From DATGLW01 sp035293965 (GTDB lineage: Bacteria; Actinomycetota; Acidimicrobiia; Acidimicrobiales; RAAP-2), in the NCBI GenBank assembly GCA_035293965.1, contig DATGLW010000092.1:1-60356 (forward strand): 60,356 nt of DNA, in the 5' to 3' direction. A program made the position numbers and the translations under genes. The first letter of the stretch is position 1. Each line of letters begins with the position of its first letter. Below are positions 47,145 to 55,424 of the stretch, piece after piece. The notes beneath the pieces were generated by a model, which worked only from the letters and a program-made list of their open reading frames with translations, ran no database searches and had not been told where the DNA came from.

Positions 47145-48398
47145 TCAGGCCCGCAGCGCGACCACGACACCCTCGCCCACCAGCTCGTCGACCTCTGCCG
47201 GCGAGTACCCGGCCGCTGCGAGCATCGGGCGCGTGTCGGCCCCCACGGCTGGCGGCGGCACCTGGGGCACCCCGGCGAGCGCCCCGGCCGCGCTCCGAAA
47301 TCGGATGGGGTTGGCCGGGACCGTGACCCCTTCGACCTCGACGAGCCCGCCCCGAGCTGCCACCTGCGGGTCGCCGGCCAGGTCGCTGCCGGCGTTGACC
47401 GCGCCAACGGCTGCCCCGGCCGGCCCGAGCTCGCGCACCCACTCGGCAGCCGGACGCTCGGCAAAGGCAGCGGCAAGCCGGGCCGTCACGGCCTCCGCCT
47501 CGTCGTGCCCGGGCCGCCGACCCGCGAGGTCGGTGAGGCCCAGCCCGGTGCACAGCGCCGCCCAGGTCCTCGGCTCGGCGGCCGCCACCGACACGAAGCG
47601 CCCGTCGCCGCAGCGATACAGGCGGCGATCGAAGGACGCGGGGATGCCCGAGGCCGTGCCGTTGATCGCCCCCTCTGCGCCGCAGAGGAGCCAGGTCGCC
47701 GACTCGGCCAGGCTGATGTCGACCTGGCGGCCGCGCCCGGTCCGGCTGCGCTCGTACAGGGCGGCCACGATGCCGGTCGCCGCCATCTGCGCGCCGAGTG
47801 GCACCGCCAGCATCGCCTGGGGGTGCCAGGGGAGGGCCGGCTCGAGGGCAGCGAGGAGCCCGGCGTGGGCGGTGTAGGTGAGATCGTGACCCGGCCACCG
47901 GGCGTAGGGGCCGTCCTGGCCGAACCCCGTGATCGAGCACCAGATGAGCGCCGGCAGCTCTTCGGCCGCGTGGCGGTAGCCGAAGCCCCGCTCGTCGAGG
48001 TCACCGGGTCGGTTGTTCTCCACCAAGACGTCCGCCCAGGCCGCAAGGCGCCGCAGCACCTCGCTACCACGGGGGTGTCGCAGGTCGAGGGCCACCGACT
48101 TCTTGTTGCGGCTGAGGCCCACCCCGATGCCCGCCATCGCTGGATCCGAACCGGGCGGGTCGACCCGGCACACCTCGGCCCCGAGCTGCGCCAGCAGCTC
48201 CGTGCAGAAGGCGCCGGGGGGGAACCGGGCGAGGTCCAGCACGCGGACCCCGGCCAGGGGGGCTGCGGGCGGCACACCCCCTTCGGCCTGCGCCGTGCCG
48301 CGCGCCTCGCCCCCCGATGCCGTGCCCCGCGCCTCGCCAGCGGATGCCGTGCGCCGCGCCTCGCCCCCCGATGCCGAGGCCTGCGCCCCGCCCGTCAC
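47145..48398 (-). CDS. CaiB/BaiF-type CoA transferase (class III)
   Basis: 417 residues. VRVLDLARFPPGAFCTELLA, RVDPPGSDPA, SRNKKSVALDLRHPRG, and GHDLTYTAHAGLLAAL with the catalytic aspartate (in GHD). VDISLAESATWLL is also conserved. The family moves CoA between carboxylic acids (succinyl-CoA to bile acid or aromatic acids) or racemises alpha-methylacyl-CoA (AMACR). The N-terminal 35 residues are a three-fold nine-residue repeat absent from relatives, so the functional start may lie near residue 40. GTG at 48398 overlaps the ligase stop by 4 bases. Confidence 0.92.
   Translation of the reverse strand: MTGGAQASASGGEARRTASAGEARGTASGGEARGTAQAEGGVPPAAPLAGVRVLDLARFPPGAFCTELLAQLGAEVCRVDPPGSDPAMAGIGVGLSRNKKSVALDLRHPRGSEVLRRLAAWADVLVENNRPGDLDERGFGYRHAAEELPALIWCSITGFGQDGPYARWPGHDLTYTAHAGLLAALEPALPWHPQAMLAVPLGAQMAATGIVAALYERSRTGRGRQVDISLAESATWLLCGAEGAINGTASGIPASFDRRLYRCGDGRFVSVAAAEPRTWAALCTGLGLTDLAGRRPGHDEAEAVTARLAAAFAERPAAEWVRELGPAGAAVGAVNAGSDLAGDPQVAARGGLVEVEGVTVPANPIRFRSAAGALAGVPQVPPPAVGADTRPMLAAAGYSPAEVDELVGEGVVVALRA
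48294..48374 (-). repeat. Three 27-bp coding repeats in the CoA-transferase N-terminus
   Basis: Residues 9-17, 18-26 and 27-35 read ASGGEARRT, ASAGEARGT and ASGGEARGT. The DNA copies are 27 bp each and adjacent; they lie before the conserved domain. Confidence 0.9.
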
Positions 48399-49921
48399 CG
48401 GCTGCCCTCGCGCTCGTGCACCAGGGCCTGGCGGCTCACCTTGCCGGCCTCCGAGCGCGGCACGCGCTCGACGAGCTCGACGGTCTTGGGCACCTTGTAG
48501 GGCGCGAGGCGCGCCTTGGCGAAGGCGATGACGTCGGCCGGCGAGGGCGGGGCGGCAGGGTCACGCGGTTGGACGATGGCATGGACTCGCTTGCCCCATT
48601 CGGGATCGGACAGGCCGATGACCGCCACGTCCGCGATGCCGGGGTGCTCGGAGAGGGCGACTTCGACCTCGGCGGGGAACACGTTGGCGCCGCCGGACTT
48701 GATCAGGTCGACCCGCCGGTCCGCGAGGAACAGGTAACCGTCCTCGTCGAGCCACCCGAGGTCCCCGACCGTCGTGTAGCCGTCGGGGGTCACCGGAGTC
48801 TGGGGCACGTCGCCCAGGTACTCGTGGACCAGCACGCCGTTGCCCGGGCGCAGGTAGATCTCCCCCACCTCGTAGGGCTCGAGCTCCTCGCCGGCGGGGC
48901 CGAGGATCTTGACCCGCGTCCCCTGGATCCCCTTGCCGAGGGAGCCCGGGTGCTCCAGGTACTCGTCGCCCCTGATGGCGACCACCCCGGTCGCCTCCGT
49001 GGAGCCGTAGATCAGGTACAGGTTCGCCGCCCCGACGAGGTCGATCCACGTGTCGGCGACCCAGCGCGGCAGGGGCGAGGCCCCCTGGAGGACCCACTGG
49101 AGGCTCGAGAGGTCGCGCCGGCGCACGTCGGGCACCTGGGCGATGCGTTGGAGCAGGGAGGTGGCGGCCACCATGCCGGTCGGCCGGAAGCGCTCGACGA
49201 GCTCGACCGCCCGGGCGGCGTCGAAGCGGCCCATGATGACGGTGCTGAACCCCGAGAGCAGGTCGCTCAGGGCGGTGAAACCGTTCGTGTGGTACATGGG
49301 GCCGCACACGAGGGTGCGCTGCGCTGCGGTCGGCAGCGGCCCGTAGCTCTCCTGGATGGCCGTGGAGCGGGCATCCTGCGGCCAGATGGCGGGCGTCTTG
49401 CGCAGGATGACCTTGGGCGTGCCCGTCGCCCCCGAGCTGCAGATGCCCTGCGCGATGGGCGACGTGGCGAACTCGAAGGGCTCTGCGGGCTGGGTCTGCG
49501 CCTCCTCGAAGAGCCCGAGCGAGCCAGGCTCGAGCACGACGACGGGCGCGGCGACCTCCCGCACTCGGCGGGCCTCCCAATCCGGCAGGTCCCAGCGCAT
49601 GGGGATGACCGTGGCACCGAGCTTCCACCCGGCGAAGCACCCGATGACGAGCTCCACCGAGTTGGGCAGCTGGATGGCGAGGCGGTCGCCGACCCCGAGC
49701 CCGCGTCGGGCCAGGACTCGGGCCAGCTGGGTGGAGCGATCGTCCAGCTCGGCACGCGTGTGCTGGCTCACCTCACCACCCTCGGCGGCGAGGACGACCG
49801 CCACCTCGTTCGGTGCCGCGCGTGCCAGCTGGTGGAGACGCGCCCCGTAGGACGTCGCGTGACCGACGGCTCCCTGGCCAGCGTGCGGAGCCGGCTCCCG
49901 GGCACCCATGTCCGCGTTCAC
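48395..49921 (-). CDS. AMP-dependent acyl-CoA synthetase/ligase (divergent A3 motif)
   Basis: 508 residues. The adenylate motif reads CSSGATGTPKVIL instead of TSGTTGxPKG, a reduced but usable match; GSTEATGVVA, TVGDLGWLDEDGYLFLADR and RVDLIKSGGANVFPAEVE follow and VPRSEAGKVSR supplies the A10 lysine. Cofactor chemistry is likely intact. GTG at 49921 or ATG at 49909 could start it. It sits in a run with CaiB, DUF35 and thiolase on the minus strand, pointing to CoA activation of the same acid. Substrate unknown. Confidence 0.88.
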   Translation of the reverse strand: MNADMGAREPAPHAGQGAVGHATSYGARLHQLARAAPNEVAVVLAAEGGEVSQHTRAELDDRSTQLARVLARRGLGVGDRLAIQLPNSVELVIGCFAGWKLGATVIPMRWDLPDWEARRVREVAAPVVVLEPGSLGLFEEAQTQPAEPFEFATSPIAQGICSSGATGTPKVILRKTPAIWPQDARSTAIQESYGPLPTAAQRTLVCGPMYHTNGFTALSDLLSGFSTVIMGRFDAARAVELVERFRPTGMVAATSLLQRIAQVPDVRRRDLSSLQWVLQGASPLPRWVADTWIDLVGAANLYLIYGSTEATGVVAIRGDEYLEHPGSLGKGIQGTRVKILGPAGEELEPYEVGEIYLRPGNGVLVHEYLGDVPQTPVTPDGYTTVGDLGWLDEDGYLFLADRRVDLIKSGGANVFPAEVEVALSEHPGIADVAVIGLSDPEWGKRVHAIVQPRDPAAPPSPADVIAFAKARLAPYKVPKTVELVERVPRSEAGKVSRQALVHEREGSR

Positions 49922-49997
49922 GACCGCCGTCGAGCCGCAGCCGCCGGGTGCGCCACCCGAGCGCTCGGGCCGCGGGCAGCTGCCCGGGTCCGGTCCC

Positions 49998-50429
49998 TCA
50001 CCGGGGGCCGAACCGCCACAGGGTCACGTCCTCGCCGGGCACGTCCTCGTAGACGATGCGCAGCGGCATGCCGACGAAGAGGTCCTCGTTGGCGATCCCT
50101 CTGGTGTTGCCGAGCACGATGCAGGGCCTCGGCTCCTCCACCAGCTTGGCCATGACGATCGCGTACGGTGCCTCGTCGTTGAACTGACCGTGCCCCCGGT
50201 GCACGATGGTGAAGCTGTACACCTCGGCCTCACCGCTCACCGGCGTCCACGTCTGCTCCTCCGACAGGCAGGAACGGCACGCCGGGTACGGCACCCAGTT
50301 GTAGTCGCCGCAGCGGTCGCAGCGCGGCACCAGGAATTCGCGGCGTCCCAACCCCTCCCAGAAGGGCCGGTTGGCCTCGCTCATGTCGGGGAGCGGCTTG
50401 AGGTAGGGCCTCGGTGGCGCGGTGGTCAT
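49998..50429 (-). CDS. DUF35 OB-fold/zinc-ribbon protein, partner of the adjacent thiolase
   Basis: 143 residues. SEANRPFWEGLGRREFLVPR, CDRCGDYNWVPYPACRSC (CxxC-x10-CxxC) and VYSFTIVHRGHGQF, then PYAIVMAKLVEEP and FVGMPLRIVYEDV of the OB fold. ATG at 50429 with GGAGGAG upstream. It lies 11 bases after the thiolase stop, mirroring the pair at 38325-39875 but in the opposite gene order. Confidence 0.92.
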   Translation of the reverse strand: MTTAPPRPYLKPLPDMSEANRPFWEGLGRREFLVPRCDRCGDYNWVPYPACRSCLSEEQTWTPVSGEAEVYSFTIVHRGHGQFNDEAPYAIVMAKLVEEPRPCIVLGNTRGIANEDLFVGMPLRIVYEDVPGEDVTLWRFGPR

Positions 50430-50440
50430 CGTCTCCTCCT

Positions 50441-51670
50441 TCAGTCGACGGCCATCACGAGCGTGCTGCCGATGCCGTGGACGGCGAACCCCTGCTGCTG
50501 CGCCACGCCGATCCTGGCGCCCTCGACCTGGCGCGCCCCGCACTCGCCCCGAAGCTGCTTGACCACCTCGACCACCATGAGGCCCGAGGGGTCGCCGCAA
50601 TGGCTGCCCGACAGGAGCCCCCCGTCGGGGTTGACGGGCATCTTCCCGCCGAGGCGCGTGTGGCCCTCGGCGACGTAGGCGGCACCCTCGCCGATCCCGC
50701 AGAACCCCATCTCCTCGAGGTTCCGCAGCCCGGTCACGGTGAAGCAGTCGTAGCTGCCCACGACGTCGACGTCGTCGCGGCTGACGCCGGCCAGGGAGAA
50801 GGCTCGGTCGGCCGCCTTGCGGACCGACTTCCCGCTCTCGGGGAACCAGGGATCGCTGAAGCTCACGTAGAAGTCCGTGGAGACGGCCTCCGCCCCGCCG
50901 AGCACGTAGACCGGCCGCTTCGGGCAGTCACGCGCCCGCTCGGCGGTCGTGATGACCACGGCGTAGCCGCCGTCGTTGTCGAGGGAGCAGTCGAGGAGGT
51001 GCAGCGGCTCGGCGATCATGCGCGATCCCAGCACGTCGTCGACGGTGATCTCGCCCTTGGCGCCCATGACCGAGTCCGGGTTGAGGGTGGCGTGGTAGCG
51101 GTCGATCACCGCAACCTGGGCCAGGTCCTCGGAGCTCACCTTGAACTCGTGCATGTAGCGCTGCGCCCACATCGCGTAGAAGGGGATCATGTAGGCGCCG
51201 TGGATCGCGAAGGACCACTCGGGCACGCGGGGCGCCCGGTCGGGCATCGCGGTGCCCCGTGGGCCCACCGGCCGGCCCGCCTTGCCGTAGAAGAGGACCG
51301 CCACCTCGCACATGCCCGAGGCGATGGCCGCCGTGGCCTTGGCCAGCTGCCCCGACGCACCCCCCACCTCCATGAGGCTGACCGGCTTGCCTCCCAGCTG
51401 CTCGGCCCAGAACTGGTGCGGGGCCGTGCCGCCGTCGAGGCCCCCGATGTGGTTGGACCCCGACATCGGCAGGAGGCCGTCGACGTCGGCCACCGTCATG
51501 CCGGCGTCGGCCAGCGCCCCCTGGATCGCCTCGAGCTGGAGCGAGAACGAAGTCCGGTCGGGCAGCTTCCCCTGTTTGGTCAGGTAGACGCCGGCGATGG
51601 CTGCTTGGCGCTTGGGGAACAAGGCGCTCCTCCCCCCTGGTGCCCCTGGTGACCGACCAGCGCGCACCAT
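50441..51670 (-). CDS. Thiolase-fold protein, probable Ltp2-like aldolase
   Basis: 409 residues. VSLMEVGGASGQLAKATAAI shows alanine where thiolases carry the nucleophilic Cys, VGSYDCFTVTGL has Tyr for the HDxF His, and PVNPDGGLLSGSHCGDPSG lacks the normal GHPxGATG block. As in the other two modules, a thiolase reaction is unlikely and a retro-aldol reaction on a beta-hydroxyacyl-CoA is plausible. ATG at 51670 has GGGAGA upstream. Divergent from the TetR gene. Confidence 0.88.
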   Translation of the reverse strand: MVRAGRSPGAPGGRSALFPKRQAAIAGVYLTKQGKLPDRTSFSLQLEAIQGALADAGMTVADVDGLLPMSGSNHIGGLDGGTAPHQFWAEQLGGKPVSLMEVGGASGQLAKATAAIASGMCEVAVLFYGKAGRPVGPRGTAMPDRAPRVPEWSFAIHGAYMIPFYAMWAQRYMHEFKVSSEDLAQVAVIDRYHATLNPDSVMGAKGEITVDDVLGSRMIAEPLHLLDCSLDNDGGYAVVITTAERARDCPKRPVYVLGGAEAVSTDFYVSFSDPWFPESGKSVRKAADRAFSLAGVSRDDVDVVGSYDCFTVTGLRNLEEMGFCGIGEGAAYVAEGHTRLGGKMPVNPDGGLLSGSHCGDPSGLMVVEVVKQLRGECGARQVEGARIGVAQQQGFAVHGIGSTLVMAVD

Positions 51671-51686
51671 GTCGTCTCCCGCGGAT

Positions 51687-51711
51687 GTGACAGCGAGATA
51701 TTTTGTGTCAC
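51687..51711. promoter_or_regulatory. Candidate TetR operator GTGACA-N13-TGTCAC
   Basis: Arms at 51687-51692 and 51706-51711. The 13-base spacer gcgagatattttg is AT-rich and contains a TATTTT on the plus strand (possible -10 for the TetR gene) and ATATCT on the minus strand (possible -10 for the thiolase). A dyad over two divergent promoters is the expected place for the TetR protein to bind. Confidence 0.6.
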
Positions 51712-51755
51712 GATTGCCACGACCGTCAACCGCCTGCGCCCCGGAGGTGGCACAC

Positions 51756-52403
51756 GTGAACGAGCGCCGCGCCGCAGTGGCACCGGCCGAGGAACCTCCC
51801 ACGACCGGCGCGCGGGCCCGCATCCTCGAGGCCGCCGTCGCGTGCTTCACGCACTTCGGCAACGACAAGACCACGATCAACGACGTGGCGCGCGTGGCCC
51901 GGCTCTCCCGCCAGACCGTCTACCGCCACTTCCCCGGCCGCACGGCTCTCCTCGAGGCGGTCCAGGAGCTCGAAGAGCAGCGCCTGCGCCGCGAGGCCGA
52001 CGCGCTGGGCGCGCAGGCGCCGTCGCTCGAGGCCTTCCTGACCGCCCTGATCGAGGCGCGCGCCAGCACCGCCCAGCGCTACCGCACTCGCCAGCACCTC
52101 ATCGAGCAGGACCGCGGCCTGTTCCAGTCGCTGTTCCTCTCGAGCGACCGGCGCGTCGGGCTCCTGCGCGACCTGGTAGCCCCCCAGCTGCGCGCCGCCC
52201 GGCGGCGCGGGGAGCTGCGCGCCGACGTCGACCTGGCCGAGGCGGCCGAGTGGGTGGCCATCACGGTCAGCACCGTCCCGACGCTCACCGATGCCACGTC
52301 CTTCGACCTCGACGATCCGGCCGCGGTCGGCCGCTTCTACGCCCGCCACATCTGCCGGGGGCTCCTCGCCGCCCCCGCCCGCGCGCCCGGCGGCACCTGC
52401 TGA
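51756..52403 (+). CDS. TetR-family transcriptional regulator
   Basis: 215 residues. The helix-turn-helix is ARILEAAVACFTHFGNDKTT, then INDVARVARLSRQTVYRHFP and GRTALLEAV, fully typical. The ligand-binding domain is unspecific to the eye. GTG at 51756 has GGAGGTG 8 bases upstream. It likely regulates the divergent thiolase-DUF35-ligase-CaiB unit and itself via the dyad at 51687-51711. Confidence 0.95.
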   Translation: MNERRAAVAPAEEPPTTGARARILEAAVACFTHFGNDKTTINDVARVARLSRQTVYRHFPGRTALLEAVQELEEQRLRREADALGAQAPSLEAFLTALIEARASTAQRYRTRQHLIEQDRGLFQSLFLSSDRRVGLLRDLVAPQLRAARRRGELRADVDLAEAAEWVAITVSTVPTLTDATSFDLDDPAAVGRFYARHICRGLLAAPARAPGGTC

Positions 52404-52460
52404 CCGGCACCTCCCCGGACGCTGCGCGCCGCTGCGCGCCCCGACGGGCGGTGCCGGGCG

Positions 52461-53648
52461 TCACACCTTCGGACGTGCCCGGGGAAGGCCCAGCTGGCGC
52501 TCGGCGACGATCTCGCGCATGATCTCGCTGGAGCCGCCGTAGATCGTGCTCACGACGCCGTAGCGGAATGCCTCCTCGACCGCCGCATCGAGGGGCGCGT
52601 CGCCCGACTCGCGCTTGAGGACGGCCTCGGGGCCCAGGATGTCGAGCATGTCCCAGGCATGCCGCTGCCCGCGCTCGGTCCCCCACAGCTTGGCGGCGGC
52701 ACCACCGATGCCCGACAGGTCGTCGTGCTGGGCGGCCCAGCCGGCCCGGAAGCCGAGCATCCTGCTCACCTCGGCGTCGATGGCGATGCGGGCCAGCCGC
52801 TCCCGCACGCTCGGGTCGTCCCAGACCCGGGTGCCGTCCTCGCGGACGGCCTGCTGCGCCCACCGCGCGAGACGCTCCGGGAGGCTGGGCCCGCTGGGGC
52901 GCCCCTCGCCGCCGCCGCGCTCGTAGACGAGGGCGACGTGCATCACCCGCCACCCGCCGTCGACCTCGCCCACTCGCCACCGGTCCGGCGTGCGGACGCC
53001 GGTGTAGAAGGTGGCGTTGGTCCGCTGGCCGCCGAGGGTCCAGACCGGCTGGATGTCCACCCCGGGCGCGTCGAGGCGCACGAGGAACGTCGTGAGCCCC
53101 TTGTGCTTGGGGGCGTCGGGGTTGGTCCGGGTCAGCACGAAGGCGTGCGTGCTCAGGTGGGCAGTGCTCGTGAACATCTTCTGGCCGTCGATGACCCACT
53201 CGTCGCCGTCGCGGGTGGCGCGGGTCTTGGCAGCGGCGACGTCCGAGCCCGAGTCGGGCTCCGTGTAGCCGAGCACGATGATCACCTCGCCGCGCAGCGC
53301 GCCACCGATGAACTCGTGCTTCTGCTCTTCGGTGCCGACGTGGCGCAGGGTGTTGATGACGATGAGCGTGGTGGCCCAGCCGTCGCTGTGGACGCCGGCA
53401 GCCGCGATCTCCTGCTGGATCGCCTGGGCCATCTCGACGCTGTTGTCGGTGCCGCCGTACTCCTTCGGCCACCCGGCCCCGAGCCAACCCGCCTCGGCCA
53501 GACGCCGGTGGAGCTCGGGGGTGTGGTAATTCCCGGTGACACGCTGCTCCTCGGCCCACGTCGCCAGCTCGGGGAGGTGCGCGTCGACCCAGCTCCTGGC
53601 GTCCTCGCGGAAGGCCGCCAGGCGGTCGGCGGGAACGGTGAAGTCCAT
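52461..53648 (-). CDS. Acyl-CoA dehydrogenase, larger subunit type (ChsE2/FadE-like)
   Basis: 395 residues. LGYTEPDSGSDVAAAKTRA (FAD loop), WVIDGQKMFTSTAH, and VVSTIYGGSSEIMREIVAER at the end, where the MCAD catalytic Glu position is Gly. A glutamate in helix G (VYERGGGEG, E243) is at the position used by IVD and by the steroid dehydrogenases FadE26/ChsE4 (E247). The next gene is a shorter dehydrogenase, 10 bases upstream, suggesting a heteromer. ATG at 53648 has GAGGAGG upstream. Confidence 0.93.
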   Translation of the reverse strand: MDFTVPADRLAAFREDARSWVDAHLPELATWAEEQRVTGNYHTPELHRRLAEAGWLGAGWPKEYGGTDNSVEMAQAIQQEIAAAGVHSDGWATTLIVINTLRHVGTEEQKHEFIGGALRGEVIIVLGYTEPDSGSDVAAAKTRATRDGDEWVIDGQKMFTSTAHLSTHAFVLTRTNPDAPKHKGLTTFLVRLDAPGVDIQPVWTLGGQRTNATFYTGVRTPDRWRVGEVDGGWRVMHVALVYERGGGEGRPSGPSLPERLARWAQQAVREDGTRVWDDPSVRERLARIAIDAEVSRMLGFRAGWAAQHDDLSGIGGAAAKLWGTERGQRHAWDMLDILGPEAVLKRESGDAPLDAAVEEAFRYGVVSTIYGGSSEIMREIVAERQLGLPRARPKV

Positions 53649-53658
53649 CCGGTCCTCC

Positions 53659-54690
53659 TCAGGGGGCGTCGGGGAACAGGCGGGCGGCCAGGCGCTGGTA
53701 CTCGCGCCGGGGGTCACCGAGGGCCAGGGGCCATGCCTTGGCGCGGCGGAAGTAGAGCTGGATGTCGTACTCCAGGGTGTAGCCGTAGCCGCCGTGGAAC
53801 TGGAGGCTCTCGCGGCAGGTCCAGAAGGCCAGGTCGGTCAGGAACAGGTACGCCATGGAGGCAAGCTCCGCAGCGTTGGGCTCCCCTGCCTCGAGCGCCC
53901 ACGCGGCCTCGCAGACCAGCAGGTGCGCCCCGTCCCCGGCGACGGCCACGTCCGCCAGCCGGTGCTGGATGGCCTGGAACCATCCGATCTGCACGCCGAA
54001 CGCCTTGCGAGCCTTCACGTAGTCCACTGCGATGTCGAGCGCCGCGCGCCGCACGCCGTCGAGCGCGGCGGCCATGAGGAGCTTCCATTCGGTCAGTGCC
54101 TGCTCGTGCAGCCTGCGCGCCTCGTCGCCCGAGGCGAGCGGGATGCGCTCGTAGCCACCCGCGCCGAGGTCGAGGTCGGCCACCGGGCTCGAAGCCAGGT
54201 TGGGAGGCGAGGGGAGGTAGGGACGCGCGCTGCCGCCCGAGCGCCGCAGTGCCACGAGGTCGGGGCCGTCGAGGACGATCACGATGTCGGCCACGGCCCC
54301 GGCGGGAACCAGGCGGCAGCGGCCCTGGCGCGGGGCCCGCAGGGCGAGGGTCGGCAGCGCGCCGGCGACCACCGCCGCCACCAGGTCCGCGGCCCCGCAG
54401 GCTGCCAGCAGGTCGGCGGCGGCGGCAGCATCCACGAAGGGCACCGAGGCGAGGTGGCGGCCGGCCTCGTGGGCCACGAGGGCGAGGTCCAGCGTTCCCG
54501 AGCCCCCCCCACCGAGGTCCTCGGGAACGGCGATGGTCGTGGCCCCCATCGCCACCAGGCGGTCCCACAGCGCCTGGTCGAACCCGAGGGGTTCGGCCGC
54601 TCGCACCCGCTCGGGCGGGGACTCCTTGGCGAAGAAGTCGGCGAAGCTCTCCTGGAGCAGCGCCTGCTCCTCGCTCAGCTCGAGGTCCAT
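53659..54690 (-). CDS. Acyl-CoA dehydrogenase, shorter subunit type (ChsE1/FadE28-like)
   Basis: 343 residues, below the normal 380-400. MDLELSEEQALLQESFADFF at the N-terminus, then VPEDLGGGGSGTLDL, VDYVKARKAFGVQIGWFQAI, and YGYTLEYDIQLYFRRAKAWP. The FAD loop is reduced and the catalytic Glu region is not recognisable, as in the partner subunits of actinobacterial alpha2beta2 dehydrogenases of cholesterol degradation. It is separated by 10 bases from the larger subunit. TetR follows 15 bases upstream, same strand. Confidence 0.92.
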   Translation of the reverse strand: MDLELSEEQALLQESFADFFAKESPPERVRAAEPLGFDQALWDRLVAMGATTIAVPEDLGGGGSGTLDLALVAHEAGRHLASVPFVDAAAAADLLAACGAADLVAAVVAGALPTLALRAPRQGRCRLVPAGAVADIVIVLDGPDLVALRRSGGSARPYLPSPPNLASSPVADLDLGAGGYERIPLASGDEARRLHEQALTEWKLLMAAALDGVRRAALDIAVDYVKARKAFGVQIGWFQAIQHRLADVAVAGDGAHLLVCEAAWALEAGEPNAAELASMAYLFLTDLAFWTCRESLQFHGGYGYTLEYDIQLYFRRAKAWPLALGDPRREYQRLAARLFPDAP

Positions 54691-54705
54691 CGGGCACCCC
54701 CCACG

Positions 54706-55350
54706 TCAGCCGGCAGCCCCCCGCCGGGCAGCGGCCAGGCAGAACTCGACGACGTGGCCGACGTCCTCGGCGGTCGCCCCGGGGCCCCAGAGATGATAAT
54801 GCAGGCGGCCGAACGCCACGTCCGCGATCGCTGCGGCGTCGCGCTCGGGATCAGGCGAGCCGAGCTCGCGCAGCGCCTCGACGAGGAGCTCTTCGAAGGG
54901 CGGCCGCATGGACCCGCCGTCGGTGCCGGGCCGGAGCTGCTGGAGGTTCCACATGACCGCCCGCGTCTGCCCCGCCACCCGGCGGTTGGCCGCCTGCGAC
55001 AAGACCGCGGTGATCCAGCGGCGGACGGCGTCCTCTGGTCCCGCCGCCTTTTGCACCTGGTGGGCGACGTAGCTCGCCAGGCGGGCCGCGCCGCGCTCGA
55101 CGACCGCCGCCACGAACGCGTCGCGGCTCGGGAAGTGGCGGTAGAAGGCCTGGTTCGAGAGCCCGGCCCGCCTCACGATGTCGGCCACGCGCACCGGCGC
55201 GCCCGTGCCCGCCTCCTCCATCAGCGCCTGGCCGGCGTCGAGGAGACGCTGCACCTCTTGGACGTAGGCGGTCTCGCGGCCGGCCAGCGCGCGCCGCACC
55301 GCCTGGCGGGCAAGCTCCGTCTCCAGCTCGGGAACGATGTTCTGGACCAT
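54706..55350 (-). CDS. TetR-family transcriptional regulator
   Basis: 214 residues. QEVQRLLDAGQALMEEAGTG, VRVADIVRRAGLSNQAFYRH and FPSRDAFVAAVVERGAARLA are the helix-turn-helix and its recognition helix. It is the first gene of a unit with the two acyl-CoA dehydrogenases and divergent from a third. The 74-base divergent gap contains gagt-N9-actc at 55356-55372, a weak dyad. ATG at 55350. Confidence 0.93.
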   Translation of the reverse strand: MVQNIVPELETELARQAVRRALAGRETAYVQEVQRLLDAGQALMEEAGTGAPVRVADIVRRAGLSNQAFYRHFPSRDAFVAAVVERGAARLASYVAHQVQKAAGPEDAVRRWITAVLSQAANRRVAGQTRAVMWNLQQLRPGTDGGSMRPPFEELLVEALRELGSPDPERDAAAIADVAFGRLHYHLWGPGATAEDVGHVVEFCLAAARRGAAG

Positions 55351-55424
55351 GGGAACGAGTCGACGTTACACTCCTCACCGCGCGCCGTGGCGACGGTGCC
55401 GCGACGCCGCCGAAGGGAGAACCG

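Noticed and set aside
48395..49921. Non-functional ligase because the A3 motif lacks the TSGTTG consensus
   Set aside because: The remaining ANL motifs including the A10 lysine are intact, and variant A3 loops are found in active enzymes.
52461..53648. Degenerate acyl-CoA dehydrogenase (missing MCAD Glu) as a pseudogene
   Set aside because: The frame is complete and a helix-G glutamate can be the base, as in IVD and FadE26-type enzymes.
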